Below, one piece after another: positions 54,071 to 64,000 of a stretch of 64,000 nucleotides of DNA. The notes beneath the pieces were generated by a model that was given only the letters and a program-made list of their open reading frames with translations, did not search any database and was not told the origin of the DNA. Position numbers and translations under genes: made by a program. The first letter of the stretch is position 1; each line of letters opens with the position of its first letter. Origin of the DNA: Lineus longissimus. Taxonomy: Eukaryota; Nemertea; Pilidiophora; Heteronemertea; Lineidae. The stretch lies in NCBI RefSeq assembly GCF_910592395.1, contig NC_088318.1, positions 8,992,349 to 9,056,348 on the forward strand, in the 5' to 3' direction.

Positions 54071-54720
54071 ATGTACTGTCCAGCGCGCAAACCTAAAGAA
54101 CAACAATACCAAAGATATTCTTTCCATTGTGTTGTATTAATAAAATCGGTTATCAAAATTTATCGTCAAGAATATTCGTCAAAGTTTTTTTGAGTGTAGT
54201 AGTTTTGAAACACGCCGTATAATCCTTGAGCATACGTGTCTCTTGACCACTACAAAGGGAACGCTAAGTGTTACCCTTTATTGCTCTGTGGTCGACCCAT
54301 TTCCTCTCTATTGATCGGGGCTGGTCTACTGGCTATATTCGCATGCAAATCGCGGGCCGGGCCGGTGCTTTAATACGCCCTACATAAACCCTTCACCCAT
54401 TGTACCTCTCAATGTACACTGTGCTAAAACCTGGCTGTGTCTCGGAGGTGAGGATATCAAGTAAATATTGCCTGAACACTCGCCAATTCGACCAGGCACC
54501 TTGCCTGGGATAGGTGGATAATGTTCCATTTCGTTCCGCTACGCAAAATACAAATAACCTAAAATAGGTTTCTGCATATATACGCATTTCCTTGTTGATT
54601 TAGTTTCAACCACAATATTTCTTACCCAAACCAACTACGCCACGAATCGGGGAGTTTCGAGGGCGACAACTCCCCGAATTGGCGTGAACTCGCAAAGCGA
54701 GCATTCTTTCCCGACTGCCT
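54071..54720. other. Unassigned
   Basis: No gene recognised. A short inverted repeat around CGAATCGGGGAGTT / AACTCCCCGAATTGG lies at 54,643-54,681. Confidence 0.4.
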
Positions 54721-54907
54721 ATAAATGCTTCCCGAAATTGGTGGCTTGCAATGGAACTAACTTTTTCCCCCTTGTCCGTCATTAAAGGCATTCAAGTGTG
54801 TTGGTCAACCATGACTATCTCCTTTGTCCCTCCCCATAAGGCTTAGTTTCCCCTTATGACATCACTATTTCGGACACTCAGCGCCCCATTTCTGGAAAGG
54901 TGTATAT
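54721..54907 (+). repeat. Dispersed 185-bp repeat, copy 3
   Basis: See 17,581-17,767 and 42,280-42,465. Confidence 0.88.
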
Positions 54908-55638
54908 GCTACGGATTGCAACAGAGCAGGAGACTGATTAGGTTCGAGCTTTCGAGCTGTTTCATTTGCAACATCGGTTTGAAAGCCTGAACATGACTAC
55001 TGGGTGGTGTGGCATAGCATAGCCACAGTGAGGAAGCTGTAAGTTGGATGAACAGTCCACGAGAGCTTTCTGTACAGTCCGAGGCTGGATTTGTGAGGTG
55101 AGGTGGTGCGTCAGGACTCGGCCAGAGGAGGAAGATGCTTGGAGTGGATATAGGTTGAAGCTGATTCTACCCGGTGATTATGGTCGGATAAAAGCTTAGT
55201 GCCCTTAAAGTTAAAAATACACGTATATGTTAATTCAGGATGCATGTTCAAAGGAAATGAAAAGGCTGTTTTTGGACCTCTGCCAAACCATACATGAACA
55301 TAAAGTCAGATTCAGTTTTTAAAGATAAAATTACGTTGTATGTGCAGTACAAATCTACGGTGGCTGGGAAAGGACATCACATTATTTTTTTTCAGCTTTT
55401 ATTATTTTTTTTCAGCATGAAAAGTTTTTTTTCATGAAATATCTTGATCGATGGACTTATTATCTCGATCGATCGTCATCGAATCTCTGAGCGAGAACAG
55501 AGCACATTTCAGCTTGACTAAGCCCGAGATGGAACAGACTTTTCACGGTAGCATCCATGTTGAATGTTAAACGGCCTCGATTTCGTAACTCGATCGCCCG
55601 AGATAAATAACTCGATCGCCCGAGATAATAGTAGATAA
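54908..55638. other. Unassigned
   Basis: No gene. Contains a small hairpin CATGAAAA/TTTTCATG near 55,417-55,437 and CGATCGCCCGAGATAA repeated at 55,591 and 55,615. Confidence 0.4.
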
Positions 55639-55772
55639 CCATGCACTATAGATCCCATCAGGGGGTCCCCCCATGTTTACAAACAAGTTTGTTTGTAAAC
55701 ATACCTGGGGGGGGGACCCCCTGATGGGATCCATAGTGCAAGGCAACCCTGATTAGAACTATAGTGCATGGA
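55639..55772. repeat. Foldback hairpin element
   Basis: Arms of about 46 bp (GATCCCATCAGGGGGTCCCC and ATGTTTACAAAC with their inverses) around a 6-base centre, 55,642-55,740. The outermost CCATGCACTATAG is repeated inverted again at 55,760-55,772. Confidence 0.88.
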
Positions 55773-56423
55773 AATTTATGCTGACGTCACTATTTGTTTT
55801 GGTCACCTGACCAAAGTGGGTAACAACTTTATTCGTAAAAAAGACATGTAAATTAGTGATCCAGGGGGCTGAGAGAACCTATACACATACTAACGTGTGT
55901 ATAGAGTGAATGTATAGGGAGAGAGAGAGGATATTAACAGATCAGTATGTAGTACTATTTGGGCTGTCTTGTGCAGTCAGTACATTCTCCTCATTTCTGT
56001 TTGGATTAGTAAGGAGGGTTAAAGAAAGTTGTTAGGTAAAAAAAAAGCAAAGATTTTGTTAACGAAACGAGAAGTTGGTACATTTCATATACATAATTAG
56101 ACAATTAGATAATGACTTTATGACCTCTACTGATAAATACAGCCCTATCCAAGCACTCCTGAACTAATATAATGCAAGGTACGTACATTTAGGCTGCGGC
56201 ACCTCTCCAGGGAGTGGTTTTGCATGGAGTGAATAACAAAATTGGTTGGCTTTTGTTGATATTGATTTTGAGGTCTAGATATTGAAAAGTCTATTAAAAG
56301 CGGTTAGAAAAAGACATTGTCTGCTAAAAAAAAGACGTTACGTAACTAAGTGTTAGAGGGAATTTTCTGAAACAAAAGTGATAAAATCTAAAATGGTAGA
56401 TTGTAAAACCCAGATGTGAAAAA

Positions 56424-59400
56424 TTAGAAGTTCCAGATCAATTCTTCTGCATCATTGATGGTGCAGAAAGCGCCATTCCTGCACCACATATTGTCAAATA
56501 CCATGATTTCATCCTCTAGTTTGTAATAGAGGTAGTCTATGTTGATACGGTATTTTAGAAATGATCTAAATATCTCTAGCGGATCGGTGGCTCCTTCACC
56601 AAAGATTTTATGCACAAGTGCCTTGTAGGCTGCTGCTTGGGCGGTGACAAAAATGTAATTGATGTACCTGTTTGCGAGAGAGGTGAGGGGTAATAAAGAT
56701 ATATAGTCCTTTATCGAGAAAGAGTATTCGTTGTTGACTTTCAGCACTAAGCTTGCTACGCATTGAGCTAGAGGGGTAAGATGATGACATTGTACAAAGG
56801 AATGTAGTAGGTCGTCGTGACTCCCACAAAACAGACAATGGGGGTTGTTTACAAAACCTGCGTTATATCTGAACAAACCAGTGGGCATTGCACCATGTAG
56901 AAGTCTAAAATGAATAAACGCGTGGTCGTCCTTGATAGGCTTTGAAAACGTAGAGGTGAAGATGGGAGCAACATCAGACCCGGCCAAAAAATCATCCCAC
57001 CTGTGACCAGGCCTTCTGAAATACTTCTCCTGATAGGCATTCAGACAGAGGACATTATATGCCTGCTTGACTGTTATGGAGGCGAAGGGGAGGTTGTCCC
57101 CGTTTAGGGAGACATCATCACCCTTCTCATGAATCCTTGGAACTGCAACCAGAACATCCCTCAGCTGAGGCTTATCAAAGGAGCTAACATTTGAAGTTGG
57201 AGATGCGAGAAAATCTACCCATTTCCAAGGAAGGGACTCAACTAGGGCCTTTAGCTCCTTTGAAAGGAGTCGTTTGGAGTTGTCAGGTACAGCTCGAAGA
57301 ATTTCATCAATATTCCTGAAGGACAGATCCGACTGGAGAAGATGTCTAAGTAAAGTTACACCAGCCTTGGCTAAGAGCGAGTTTAATGGAGAGAAGTTAG
57401 GGAGAATATCCGGGTTAAAGAAGACTGGTTCGGAGATAATTTGTTCGGGGGTTAGAGTGTCAGGTTCACGAATAATGGAGATCTGGGAGATGGTACGAAT
57501 TGACTCCGAATAGAACCTTGGGAGAGTGCGGATGATCTCGTTTGGAAAACGAGCAACTAGAAATAGTTAAGGCCTAAAAGGCTCTTGAGGTAGTAGAGAG
57601 CAACAGCGTAGCAGGGATGACCCCTTTCCCCGAAAAGGACGTCTCTGAGGAACCGTAGACGGAAAGCTCTGATTTTGCATTTGACATTGCCAAGCGCAAG
57701 GCCACCATCGGAAACTGGTAAAGACAAAATTTCCGAAGGTATCCAGTGTTTGTTGTTGGTTCAGAAAAAATCTAGCATGAGTCGCTGAACATCAGCCACC
57801 AATGTAGCCGGGGGTGTAATGACTTGAAGCTTGTATACAAGTGTCGACAGAACAAGACTGTTAATAAGCAACACCTTGCCTCTTTCAGACAAGCAGTTAA
57901 GGACAGGCGTCCATGCCCCAAATTTCACCTTGAGCTTCTCCATGGTGTTATCCCAGTTTTGTTTTTCAAACAACGTTTCGTTGCCGAGAAAGATTCCGAG
58001 ACTTCTCACGCACTTGTTGTTCCACAACAACCCGAGTGGTCGATCAGGTCTATTCCGCCACGCACCGGACCATAGACCTGTGGATTTTGTTTAGTTGACC
58101 TTGGACGAACTGGCCCTCTCATAAGTGCTGATACAGTTTTTTAAAGCCACGAACCCTGGATTGGATGTAATAAAGACATTTAAGTCATCAGCATACGCAC
58201 TCTGTTTAGTAGGTGGTAAATCCGTATCTGGAAAAGACAACCCTTGTATATCAGGATTCATCCGAATGTTATTGAGAAGAGGCTCAATTGTAATAGCATA
58301 GAGCGACCCCGACAATGGACAACCTTGTCGAATTCCACGAGTGAATCCAAAAGGAGCACCAAGAGATCGATTGATTTTCAAAATACACTCAGCATCAACG
58401 TATAGAAGTTTGATACAGGATATGTAGAACTCTCCGAAACCAAGAGTACGGAGGACACGAAAGAGCCAATCGTGATCAATCCGATCAAACGCTTTTTCCT
58501 GGTCAATGGAAACAACTGCAAGATCTAGGTTGTTCTTGTTGTAGTAGAAAAGCGTATCTCGTAGAAGCGATATGTTATTGAGAATTGACCTATTTGGAAC
58601 CGTATACGACTGGTCAGGGTGAATGACCTCCGGTAGGCAGTGTTTTAAACGGTTTGACAAGGCCTTTGTGAAGAGTTTATAATCACAACACAGAAGTGAT
58701 ACAGGACGCCATTTTTTAGGCAACTGAGGTCCCCTTTCTTCGGCAAAAGTGTAACAACTGAGCGTCTACACGATATAGGTAGCTCGCTTTTTGCGACAGC
58801 ATAGTGAAAGCATCTAGTAAGTCAGGACCTAGTATGCTCCAAAACGTTTTATAAAACTCAAAAGGTAGACCGTCTATACCTGGGGATTTATTACTCGAGC
58901 TGGTTGACAAAGCTTCCGTGAGATCATCGAGCGTTAAGGGACTATCACAAGAGTTCCTGAGGTCTTCGGATAGTGTTGGTAGATCACGAAGCAAATGATC
59001 CTGAGCATCGGAATCAGTTGGCTCCTTTGCGAAGAGATTGGAGTAGAAATCTTTTGCCATATCCCGTATGTCGTTGGGGTCAGTGACCACTTCTCCAGAT
59101 TCCTTCCTCAGGTTAGAAATTGTCCTGTTTATGCCCTTCTTCTTTTCAAAGCTAAAGAAATAAGACGTTGGCGCGTTAAAATGATGCAAGAACTGGAAAC
59201 GTGACCGGACACATGCTCCGCGAATTTTCCTTTCCTTCAAAGTCTGAAGTAGCTGCTTTGTCTCCTCAAGCTCAGCTGTATCGGCCAAGTCAAGTGGCTT
59301 GGGAAGCAAGTCCAAGCTATGAATCCCTTGATTTAGTTTGTTCTCCTCAGCAGCGGCTATTCTGTTCTTCCTTATGGAATGTTGCTTAGAGATCAACCTG

Positions 59401-60313
59401 AGCCGATTCTTTCCAATCTCCCACCAAAGAGAGAGAGAGTCATACTGGGTTTTGCAGGCTTGCCAAGATGTCCAAAACTCACGTACTTCCTTGCTATATG
59501 CAGTCTCAGAGAGGATATCAGTGTTCAGACACCAGTGTGGTGAAGGAATTGACGTTTTGTTTGGTAACTGGATAAGACGTTTTACCGGTGAGTGATCAGA
59601 CCTGAAAGCTTTCAGGGTCTCCACTTGAGAAACGTGATTTGAATGTAGTCTGAAACATAGAAACGATCAAGCCTCGCTGCGGAATTCCTCAGGTTCGTGC
59701 GACAGGACCATGTGAATTCAATCTTATCTGGATTTTTTGAACGCCAAATGTCAATTAGCTCATGCTTATCGATGACGTCTCTCAAAGCATGACTCGAAGC
59801 AACGTTGGTTTCCTTGCCGCTCAGTCGGTCAAAACTAGGCGTAAGGGTACAGTTATAATCACCACCCACAATGAAAGGATCATCGTTGTCTATGGAAGCG
59901 AGATATGTACCAATTGTTTTATAAAACGCTATACGATCAGCCCCATTGTTGGGCGCGTAAACATTTAGGAAGTTGAGACCGTGTCCTTTGAAGGTACCGT
60001 GGATATGAATGCACCTACTAGCTACGGGATAATTGACCGAAACATCATACCCTAGCATCCTGGAAGAGAAGAGAATGGCTACTCCTCTAGCATTGATGGT
60101 TCCATGAGAAAAATAAATAGTGCCACCCCAAGCAACTTTCCAAAATGCCTCATCTGCTGAGGAAGCGTGCGTTTCTTGTAAGAAGTAAACATCCGATTTG
60201 AGCAATTTTAAGAAGCTAAGGGTTTCTGCACGTTTTAATGAATCGTGGCAACCATTAACATTAGCCGAAATAACGGACAGAGACATAATCAAGACAACAA
60301 CCAAACAAGCCAT
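56424..60313 (-). pseudogene. LINE ORF2: endonuclease - reverse transcriptase
   Basis: Endonuclease (60,313-59,612): SANVNGC, FLQETHASS, NVYAPNN, GGDYN (59,852-59,866), RLDRFYVSD. Linker and finger region 59,624-58,716 with SSSNKSPGIDGLPFEFYKTF. RT 58,723-58,091: PKKWRPVSLLCCDYKLFTKA, DQEKAFDRIDHDWLF, GIRQGCPLSGSLYAI and YADD (58,184-58,195). Then LGIFLGNETLFEKQNWD (58,030-57,761) and, after a damaged stretch, HFRLLHGAMPTGLF and a zinc knuckle CLFCGSHDDLLHSFVQCHH (56,781-56,837). At least five frameshifts. The motifs place it in the L1/Tx1 group. Confidence 0.88.
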
Positions 60314-60337
60314 TGGAAGATACGTAGGTATAGAAAG

Positions 60338-61860
60338 TTAGGATTTATTCAGATGGTCGACCAGTCTTGTTATCTTCCTTTGGTCCCCCAACGAAAGTTT
60401 GTTTGTACTTCTGTATTTGCGAAGACTTCTCTGCAGCTTCCCGACATCATTAGTAAACTCTTTAGCTTTTAGCAGGGGCTTTGGATAATCTTTAACGTAT
60501 TTTAGAAACTCGATGACCCTCCTGTTCGAGAAGAGATCTCCTGATTCGTTTGCTTTCATGATGGCAAATGGGTCAGACTGTACATCTGAAGCTTGAGACA
60601 GGTTGTCGAATGAGACGGATATCTGGGACATTGTGTCAAAGGAGCGATCCAGATCGATAGCTGATCCATCCTCCGCATCATCATTCCCAAGCTCCGCAAT
60701 GGGTTCATCAGGAGGTTGTGCGTTTGTTGCAGATATGGTTTTTTCAATACGTGGGACCTTGAGCGAGGCCGAGTCACTATTGTGCGGTGACGTTGATGGG
60801 GTAGGCGACAAAGACCTAGCTCGCGACTTTCTAGTTGCTGTCTTGGATGGAAGGCACGCTTGATGACTGTCGTTCTTTGTCGGAACTGAATCACTCTCAG
60901 CAGCATTTCCAGATACGTAAGGGGCCGTTAGAGAGAAGTTCAAGCCATCGAGAGTGAACGGCAAGCCAGTATCCACAGGAGTATCGACTGAGGGCGTGTC
61001 AACTGGTTGATGGGGCTGTGCATTGCCAACAAGAGGGTTGAAACTGTCTATTTGAGAGGTTTCCATAGGATCTGGCAGAGAATCCGTATTCAAACCTAGG
61101 CGTGGTTGAGTGTCATCTTGAGAGGAATCTAGATTTTGACGGTCAGTGCTGGCCTTTGGGTCCGCAACAACACTCCTGATTGATTTTGAAACATAGTCTC
61201 CAACGGACTCCTGCGCTGCAGGTCCTGCGACAGTGGGAATGGCTGGGGTGCTTGTTTTTGGATCATTTGTCGAAGCCAACAAAGTGGTTTGTGCTTTTCC
61301 TGCGACAGGAGGAGCCACAGTAGTTGAATTTGCTTATTGGTTACTGTTCCGAATTGACGAAGCTGCATTATTATGGCATAGTTTGGCAGAAAGGGTGGTA
61401 CCCCGGAAATAATGAGGTTGGTAGTCGGCTTTCCAACCGGATGAACGTCTAAGAAGTGTCCATTCACAGTCAACCCATGAGCAGTAACAATATTCGCAAA
61501 AATCATAGACGTGAAGAAAACCTTCGCTTTTCTCTCACATTTAGAAGCAGCGACAATATTCTCTGCTCCGACAATTTTAGCTATTTGGAGTAAGTAATCG
61601 TCCAAGGTAGCGTCATCAATAAACCTGCATTGTATTCCGTGTTCTCGGCTCATACCCCAGAAAATGTCCTCTTTTATCAATTGACTCGTTGGATTATTCA
61701 ATACCTCCGCAAATGATTTGCTGCTATTGATTGGTGATCTAGGCCCGTCTGCACTACCAGTGTCTGACGTATGTGTAGGCCTATTGCATGGTGTAGTGTA
61801 TGCCTTGCTAGGCCCAGGAACCTGAGAATCCTGCATGATTTGGAAACCAAAGTTCCCCAA
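60338..61860 (-). pseudogene. LINE ORF1 protein, one frameshift
   Basis: Pieces 61,860-61,129 and 61,318-60,338 overlap in different frames. First piece: FAEVLNNPTSQLIKEDIFWG, AKIVGAENIVAASKCERKAK and LIISGVPPFLPNYAIIMQLR, an RRM-like RNA-binding region as in Tx1-type ORF1. Second piece is long, acidic, Ser/Thr/Pro-rich and ends in a helical Lys-rich tail. It would coat the LINE RNA. Confidence 0.72.
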
Positions 61861-62108
61861 AAGCCCACAAAGGCCACAAAAAGTGACCTAAACTTATCAG
61901 CCAGAAGCTAGCCTGAATATTAACAAAAACAAAGAACCAAAAAGCGAAAAGAAACGTGAAACCTGAATAAGCGAAAACTGTGAAAGTATCGGAGACCGAT
62001 TGCGCACTAAAATGGTGCCTGACATTTTTGAACCAAAGAGGCGGTCGTCCAACTGGCAATACCAGATTGGTAAACGGTCAGAATGTAGGCATCGGTTTTA
62101 GAGGACGG

Positions 62109-62747
62109 ATGGTAATTCTAGATAGTGCAGCAATGGTGGGTGGTGAAACTCTGAAAATGGCCGACATCCATATCCCCGATCACGAATATCCAGACTGGAG
62201 AAAGGATGGACAATTTGACTGTTTGTTGCTCTATCACGGCGGTGATTGTGCGGAGGCGGAGCGTGTGTGCCAAAAATTACGCCAGAACAAACATGCCGAT
62301 GAGAAACCTATTCGAATCTGTTGTATGGAGGCCTGCACAAATGTTGAAAGACTAGAGTATTTTTGTAAAAAGAGTACCTATTTCATGGTTTTTTTTAGTA
62401 AAAGTTTCACCAACGATGCTGTATGCTCTGATAACCTGAATATGGTGATGAAATATTCGATTACGCAGAGACCTGGATTATGCACCCTGATACCGATTCA
62501 CACTGAAAATTGGCACAATCCTAAATCCTACAAAATACCTTTTTCTCTCATAGGTATTCGTGGGGTGTGTCTCGAAGACGATTTATGCGTGAACGGCGCT
62601 GCCCGCACTTTCAAAGGGCGTTACAAAGACCGTTTAGATAGAGAACGTGAAGAAAATGTTAAATTCAAACTTTGGTACATGAGAGAACAGGGAATACGTT
62701 TTTTCGAAATCACGCGCCGAGGTAAAAAAGAGATGCTGAGAAAATAA
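62109..62747 (+). CDS. Divergent TIR-domain protein, TICAM/TRIF-like
   Basis: About 212 codons. The reading frame is open from 61,980, but I prefer ATG 62,109 (MVILDSAAMVGGET); 62,133 and 62,157 are alternatives, and an acceptor-like TTTTAG lies at 62,100. TIR-type secondary structure: betaA FDCLLLYHGGD, helix AEAERVCQKLR, betaB IRICCMEA, helix NVERLEYFCKKS, betaC TYFMVFFSKSFTNDAVCSDN, then LIPIHTE and KIPFSLIGIRG; the latter resembles TRIF-type TIR domains. The C-terminus is highly charged. A TIR adaptor would act in innate immune signalling, but the classical BB-loop residues are weak, so function is inferred only. It starts beside the LINE 5' end and may be a single-exon gene. Confidence 0.55.
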   Translation: MVILDSAAMVGGETLKMADIHIPDHEYPDWRKDGQFDCLLLYHGGDCAEAERVCQKLRQNKHADEKPIRICCMEACTNVERLEYFCKKSTYFMVFFSKSFTNDAVCSDNLNMVMKYSITQRPGLCTLIPIHTENWHNPKSYKIPFSLIGIRGVCLEDDLCVNGAARTFKGRYKDRLDREREENVKFKLWYMREQGIRFFEITRRGKKEMLRK

Positions 62748-62748
62748 A
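62743..62748 (+). promoter_or_regulatory. Polyadenylation signal overlapping the stop codon
   Basis: AATAAA spans the TAA stop at 62,745-62,747; a GT-rich GTGTTG follows at about 62,757. Confidence 0.6.
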
Positions 62749-62896
62749 AAGGGAATGTGTTGCCTCTCGATGTCAAGGTGTATACAACGCAGCGGGTAGA
62801 AAGGGTTTTTTTTCATACGCTTTAGTGCAGGTGGATAAATTGTTAAGCGGTCTAGACGGCAATTCAACACCGATCGACAATTTTTACTGCCCTTGC

Positions 62897-63042
62897 GGGT
62901 TTTTTTCGGGTCCGATTGCTTCATCAGCCCGACAACGAGATGTTTCTCCCCAAGATGTATGGGGTGCCCGTAGTTAATGGAGGGTTTTTTTCGGGTACAG
63001 ATTGCTTCATCAGCCCGACAACGAGACGTTGCCCCCCAATAA
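62897..63042 (+). repeat. Two tandem 85-bp repeats
   Basis: GGGTTTTTTTCGGGT then GATTGCTTCATCAGCCCGAC appear at 62,897 and 62,982 with few changes. Confidence 0.85.
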
Positions 63043-63249
63043 GTATGAAAAGAGATATTATTACTGAGTAAAACGAAGTAAGACCATTCGAAAAAAACTA
63101 ATTAATATTCATCTAATCAATAATCAAGACTTTATATCAAACGAATCCCTTGACCAATAAAATAATTTCAGAATAACGAAACAGATATTTTACCAATCCT
63201 CCACCAATGAAATGCTCGGAAAATAAATTCGCACAATTTTTTTCAGGGG

Positions 63250-63256
63250 TATAAAA
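63250..63256 (+). promoter_or_regulatory. TATA box of the terminal gene
   Basis: GGGGTATAAAAATGGG, about 140 bases upstream of ATG 63,392. An initiator-like TTGCAGTTTG lies about 30 bases after it. Confidence 0.5.
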
Positions 63257-63391
63257 ATGGGTTGGTTGATTGTTGAATGGTTGCAGTTTGATGAAATTTA
63301 GATTTTTGACATCAGTCATTGTCAGTGATACATTATTTCGAAGAGCATTTATATTCCTGATTCGGAATATAATTTTGGGCGAAGAGTCAAG

Positions 63392-64000
63392 ATGTCAGGA
63401 AGAAAACCCGGTGACAGACTGCGTCTAAAAAGGAACCGCCCCACCCACGACTCTACGTCTTTCCGCACGCCGTCAAAAAGAACTGATGCCAATTCGAATG
63501 ATGAGAAGACAGGAGGTGACAGTGTGCTTTGGATGACTATGATGCGGACTTAGACACCTCTGTGTCAGAATCGTTCATAAATTCGGACGATTCTGATGTA
63601 GAGGAAATTATTCCCTCATCACAGTCACCCGTACATGTACATGGTGTGGGTTCTGATGTACACAGTGTCAAATCGCAATTATCATCGGGTACACAGCCAT
63701 TCATCCCCGCATCACAGTCGTCCGTAAATTCGCCCGACGTCTCTGATATGGAACTACAGGCAAACAGGCCGAAATCAACTTCACCATGCCCATTGTCGCC
63801 GTGCACGCAGCCGTTCAGCCCTAGAGTAGAGGTTGGTGATCTCATTGATATTGACAGTTCCTGTGATGACCCGGTGTTGAATGTGTTGGATACTAGGCTC
63901 TTTTACAGGCAGATTCGATCGCCTGGGTTACCTGTGCACCAGCCTGCGTCGCCTGTTGCTGGACCGAGCCATCAGTATTCTCCACCGGAACCTGGCTATT
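63392..64000 (+). CDS. Unknown Ser/Pro-rich acidic protein, partial, one frameshift
   Basis: ATG 63,392 (MSGRKPGDRLRLKRNRPTHD) gives a basic N-terminus that stops at 63,551-63,553. A second frame, open from 63,520 to the window end, is acidic and Ser/Pro-rich: DDYDADLDTSVSES, SDDSDVEEIIPSSQSPVH, VEVGDLIDIDSSCDDPV and SPVAGPSHQYSPPEP. The two overlap near 63,525, where one missing base in a CTTT run would explain the break; a very short intron is less likely. SSQS-P motifs recur. I recognise no family; disordered proteins of this style occur in large DNA viruses and in host nuclear proteins. The end is cut by the window. Confidence 0.5.

Larger units (their letters stand above)
56040..61975 (-). 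mobile_element. Tx1-like (L1 group) LINE, nearly full length, inactive
   Basis: Minus strand: ORF1 (60,338-61,860), ORF2 with AP endonuclease, RT and C-terminal zinc knuckle (56,424-60,313). The outer ends are estimates: I see no target duplication or clean poly-A. Confidence 0.8.

Noticed and set aside
61808-62059. Minus-strand ORF rich in Phe/Trp (83 aa)
   Set aside because: Looks like LINE 5' untranslated sequence read by chance and overlaps the plus-strand frame.

Overview
This is nuclear DNA of an invertebrate animal, probably marine. Genes have GT-AG introns. The window is packed with mixed transposable elements: a Ngaro-type tyrosine-recombinase retrotransposon, Tx1-like and CR1/L2-like LINEs, PIF/Harbinger, Tc1, pogo-like and Mutator-like DNA elements, a tRNA-type SINE, foldback elements and three or four Helitron-like non-autonomous families. 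A lophotrochozoan (mollusc, brachiopod) or a lancelet/hemichordate would fit. I cannot fix the phylum from the sequence alone. Left part (1-37,720): the backbone is one minus-strand, multi-exon gene of about 33 kb, not visible as a long ORF. I traced 16 candidate exons by splice sites, by reading phase and by a protein signature I recognise as a KDZ (Kyakuja-Dileera-Zisupton) transposase-like protein. Most neighbouring exons join in phase, but several single-base breaks and a Tc1 inserted in one exon suggest a degenerate copy (or an assembly with indel errors). Its introns hold five of six co-oriented copies of a 1.4-kb tandem-repeat element (family 1), a second Helitron-like family (family 4), a foldback element, a SINE, and two large insertions: a 5.7-kb composite at 13,428-19,122 and a 7.0-kb element at 29,727-36,713 that itself carries an almost complete Ngaro retrotransposon. 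Middle part (37,720-51,500): no clear host gene; a LINE relic, a possible MADF-domain exon inside an inverted-repeat element, several palindromic/foldback elements, a Mutator-like element with a 9-bp target duplication, and two head-to-tail Harbinger copies with truncated transposase. Right part (51,500-64,000): a 5'-truncated, broken CR1/L2-like LINE on the plus strand; a nearly complete but frameshifted Tx1-like LINE on the minus strand; then a compact plus-strand gene for a divergent TIR-like domain protein whose stop codon overlaps its polyadenylation signal; and, at the edge, a TATA-driven, Ser/Pro-rich reading frame of unknown function that runs off the window. No tRNA, rRNA or CRISPR was found.
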